The notes under the pieces: generated by a model | Database searches by the model: none | Told to the model about the DNA's origin: nothing | Seen by the model: only the letters and a program-made list of their open reading frames with translations | Origin: Candidatus Thorarchaeota archaeon | GTDB taxonomy: Archaea > Asgardarchaeota > Thorarchaeia > Thorarchaeales > Thorarchaeaceae | Length of the DNA stretch: 34,524 bases | Direction of reading: 5' to 3' | Assembly (NCBI GenBank): GCA_004524595.1 | Contig: SDOA01000034.1 | Span: 1-34,524, forward strand | Made by a program: the position numbers and the translations under genes | Shown: piece by piece, positions 33,337 through 34,524 of the stretch | How the letters are laid out: the number at the start of each line of letters is the position of its first letter | How positions within the stretch are numbered: position 1 is the first letter of the stretch

Positions 33337-33362
33337 CATTATACATAAAGTAATAATGTTAT
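33333..33362. repeat. Perfect 10-bp inverted repeat at promoter
   Basis: ATAACATTAT (33333-33342) and ATAATGTTAT (33353-33362) are perfect inverted copies separated by 10 nt, so the arm centres are 20 bp apart, about two helical turns. It overlaps the TATA element on the left and ends at the Shine-Dalgarno on the right. It could be an operator or an mRNA hairpin that masks the ribosome site. Confidence 0.45.
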
Positions 33363-33374
33363 GGGGTGATGAAG

Positions 33375-34166
33375 ATGTTTAGAAAGAAAAGTCTATTGGT
33401 TCTTATGATGGCTACCATCGTGCTCTCTTTTTGTGTCGTTCCTACTATGGCTGTAACCTCGGTCGCAGACATCTGGACAAGCCCACAGATTCAAGGCTCT
33501 ATGACCAGAGACTACTACAAAACAGTGACATCTACTGGTCTGCCAGATCCGTACTATGACCGCCACATCGGTCGTGTTGATATCGTCTACAAAGTAAAGT
33601 ATATCACAAATGATGATCCTTACTATGACTATTACAGCGTAGCAATTCAACAGTCGGTGACACCAGCTATTGCAATGTCTGGTGATGAATATGACGTCGC
33701 TAAAATAACCAGTGGCATCATATATTTCAAGTTTCAAGATGATGATCAGTTAATCAAGAGTATGCTTCCATATTCAGGAACAACTGGAACTTGTAAATAT
33801 GGGATTAGCGCACAGGTCGGTAATGGGAACGCTGATTTTACCACAACTGGTACACTGTCTATTCCTGATGTATTTGTTGCAGGTTATAAGAGTACATACT
33901 ATGGAAGCACCAATAACTGGGTGAAATTCGTTTGTAACTCCAACTCATATGATGATGCAAATACATACCGATGGACAGTATTGATTAAGGTTAGAGAGGG
34001 GGGAGACCTCCATGTGAGTCTAGTCTTCAAGTCCAGTTGGCAAACCTCATCAATCTTTCCAGGTTTCCCTATATATCCTGTCTATGAAGAAACTGTCAAT
34101 GTCCAATTCGATGGAACCCCATCCTCAGGTGGAGGTGGCGGCGGGGGTATTGTTTTTATTCCATAG
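33375..34166 (+). CDS. Secreted protein of unknown function with glycine-rich end
   Basis: 264 residues counted from ... ATG 33375 (two residues longer from ATG 33369). The signal peptide is FRKKSLLVLMMATIVLSFCV followed by VPTMA. The mature part is rich in Tyr, Thr and beta-strand patterns, with no recognised domain, no membrane anchor, and a C-terminal seven-glycine run ending GIVFIP. I chose ATG 33375 because GGGGTGA ends 5 nt before it; 33369 is possible. A TATA element and a perfect inverted repeat sit upstream, and a hairpin terminator follows. Its neighbours on the same strand are other exported proteins. Function unknown. Confidence 0.75.
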   Translation: MFRKKSLLVLMMATIVLSFCVVPTMAVTSVADIWTSPQIQGSMTRDYYKTVTSTGLPDPYYDRHIGRVDIVYKVKYITNDDPYYDYYSVAIQQSVTPAIAMSGDEYDVAKITSGIIYFKFQDDDQLIKSMLPYSGTTGTCKYGISAQVGNGNADFTTTGTLSIPDVFVAGYKSTYYGSTNNWVKFVCNSNSYDDANTYRWTVLIKVREGGDLHVSLVFKSSWQTSSIFPGFPIYPVYEETVNVQFDGTPSSGGGGGGGIVFIP

Positions 34167-34196
34167 AATTGAGTCTATCAGCTAACCTTGTATCGT

Positions 34197-34238
34197 TGTC
34201 AGTGTATTACAATACGCTGACATTTTCTTTTTTTTTGT
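34197..34238 (+). terminator. Hairpin plus T-run after the secreted-protein gene
   Basis: TGTCAGTGTAT (34197-34207) pairs with ATACGCTGACA (34212-34222), eleven pairs including one T-G, with loop TACA, followed by TTTTC and nine T. Confidence 0.8.
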
Positions 34239-34246
34239 TCTACGTG

Positions 34247-34258
34247 GATTTATAACAG
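34247..34258 (+). promoter_or_regulatory. TATA box of the last gene
   Basis: GATTTATAACAG resembles the TATA of the gene before it (GATTTATAAA). It predicts a start of transcription near 34277, about 16 nt before TTG 34293. Confidence 0.5.
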
Positions 34259-34292
34259 AAAGATATATTGAAAATGGAGAGGTGGAGATTTT

Positions 34293-34524
34293 TTGAAACG
34301 CGTCCTACCTATGTATCTAATCATGGTATTTCTTACTGGACTATTCACTGTACCTCAAGTCATAACATTAATGGACAATACAGTGACGCCAGTCAATTAT
34401 GTAACTCCCTCGCAAAATAGTGATATCACAGTTCGTGTAGCTATTTATGATGAGGACAATACAACGGCACCTCTTGGCGCTAACCCAACACTCTCTGGAT
34501 TCACTAACCATCTAACTGGGATTG
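34293..34524 (+). CDS. Exported protein, N-terminal part only
   Basis: An open frame runs from TTG 34293 to the window end (77 codons). GGTGGAG, part of the longer GGAGAGGTGGAG at 34276-34287, ends 5 nt before this TTG, so the non-ATG start is well supported; ATG codons inside the signal region (34311, 34323) are weaker options. The start is KRVLPMYLIMVFLTGLFTVP, a signal peptide, followed by VNYVTPSQNSDITVRVAIYDEDNTTAPL and then GFTNHLTGI. The latter loosely recalls BPL-N/ThuA-like amidotransferase-fold proteins that begin with VAIYDE-type strands, but too little is present to be sure. It follows a terminator, so it has its own promoter. Confidence 0.65.
   Translation, partial: MKRVLPMYLIMVFLTGLFTVPQVITLMDNTVTPVNYVTPSQNSDITVRVAIYDEDNTTAPLGANPTLSGFTNHLTGI

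Overview
This window is chromosomal DNA from an archaeon, most plausibly an Asgard archaeon of the Thorarchaeia type. The archaeal signs are an archaeal/eukaryal-type TrpRS, an archaeal-type GlyRS with an internal zinc knuckle, an archaeal-type phosphopantetheine adenylyltransferase, HMG-CoA reductase for isoprenoid lipids, an Nre-family DNA repair relative, and TATA boxes with BRE-like A-rich or CGAAA leads about 25 nt before expected transcript starts. Two SNAP-like helical-repeat genes and a giant aromatic-rich surface protein fit the Asgard guess, but lineage is inferred. I see no tRNA, rRNA, CRISPR array, transposase, integrase, phage gene or recognisable defence island.

Layout. 1-200: 5' part of a small amphi-Trp-like protein (minus), running off the left edge. 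547-3425: TrpRS, a TauE/SafE-type transporter and a CPBP membrane protease, all plus strand. 3511-5528: two tandem zinc-ribbon proteins with C-terminal membrane hairpins. 5557-6714: divergent Nre-like gene (minus). 6892-9012: GT-C type membrane glycosyltransferase and a YbjN-like protein. 9042-10244: AlaX-type editing hydrolase (minus). 10380-12369: two convergent SNAP-like TPR genes, one fused to beta-sandwich domains. 12501-15902: class II HMG-CoA reductase (minus), a small membrane winged-helix protein, and GlyRS. 16054-19643: MFS transporter, methylguanine methyltransferase (minus), UspA, and a stand-alone RACo-type ASKHA ATPase. 19633-22116: PPAT and M28 aminopeptidase (minus), in the same frame on either side of one stop codon. 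22270-25732: ferritin (minus) and a ~20-helix membrane protein ending in a SpoIIM-like domain. 25991-34524: secreted and surface proteins (a 2236-residue anchored protein, a 264-residue secreted protein and the start of a third), interrupted by a second YbjN-like gene.

Most genes are housekeeping or single-gene units. Likely operons are the zinc-ribbon pair, UspA plus the ASKHA protein, and M28 peptidase plus PPAT. Six gene ends carry a GC-rich hairpin followed by a T-run, like bacterial intrinsic terminators, which is uncommon for archaea.

No complete new system stands out. The best leads are the SNAP-like pair, the PPAT gene that lacks any canonical start codon, the SpoIIM fusion, the Nre-like gene without zinc or PCNA motifs, and the repeat architecture of the giant surface protein.
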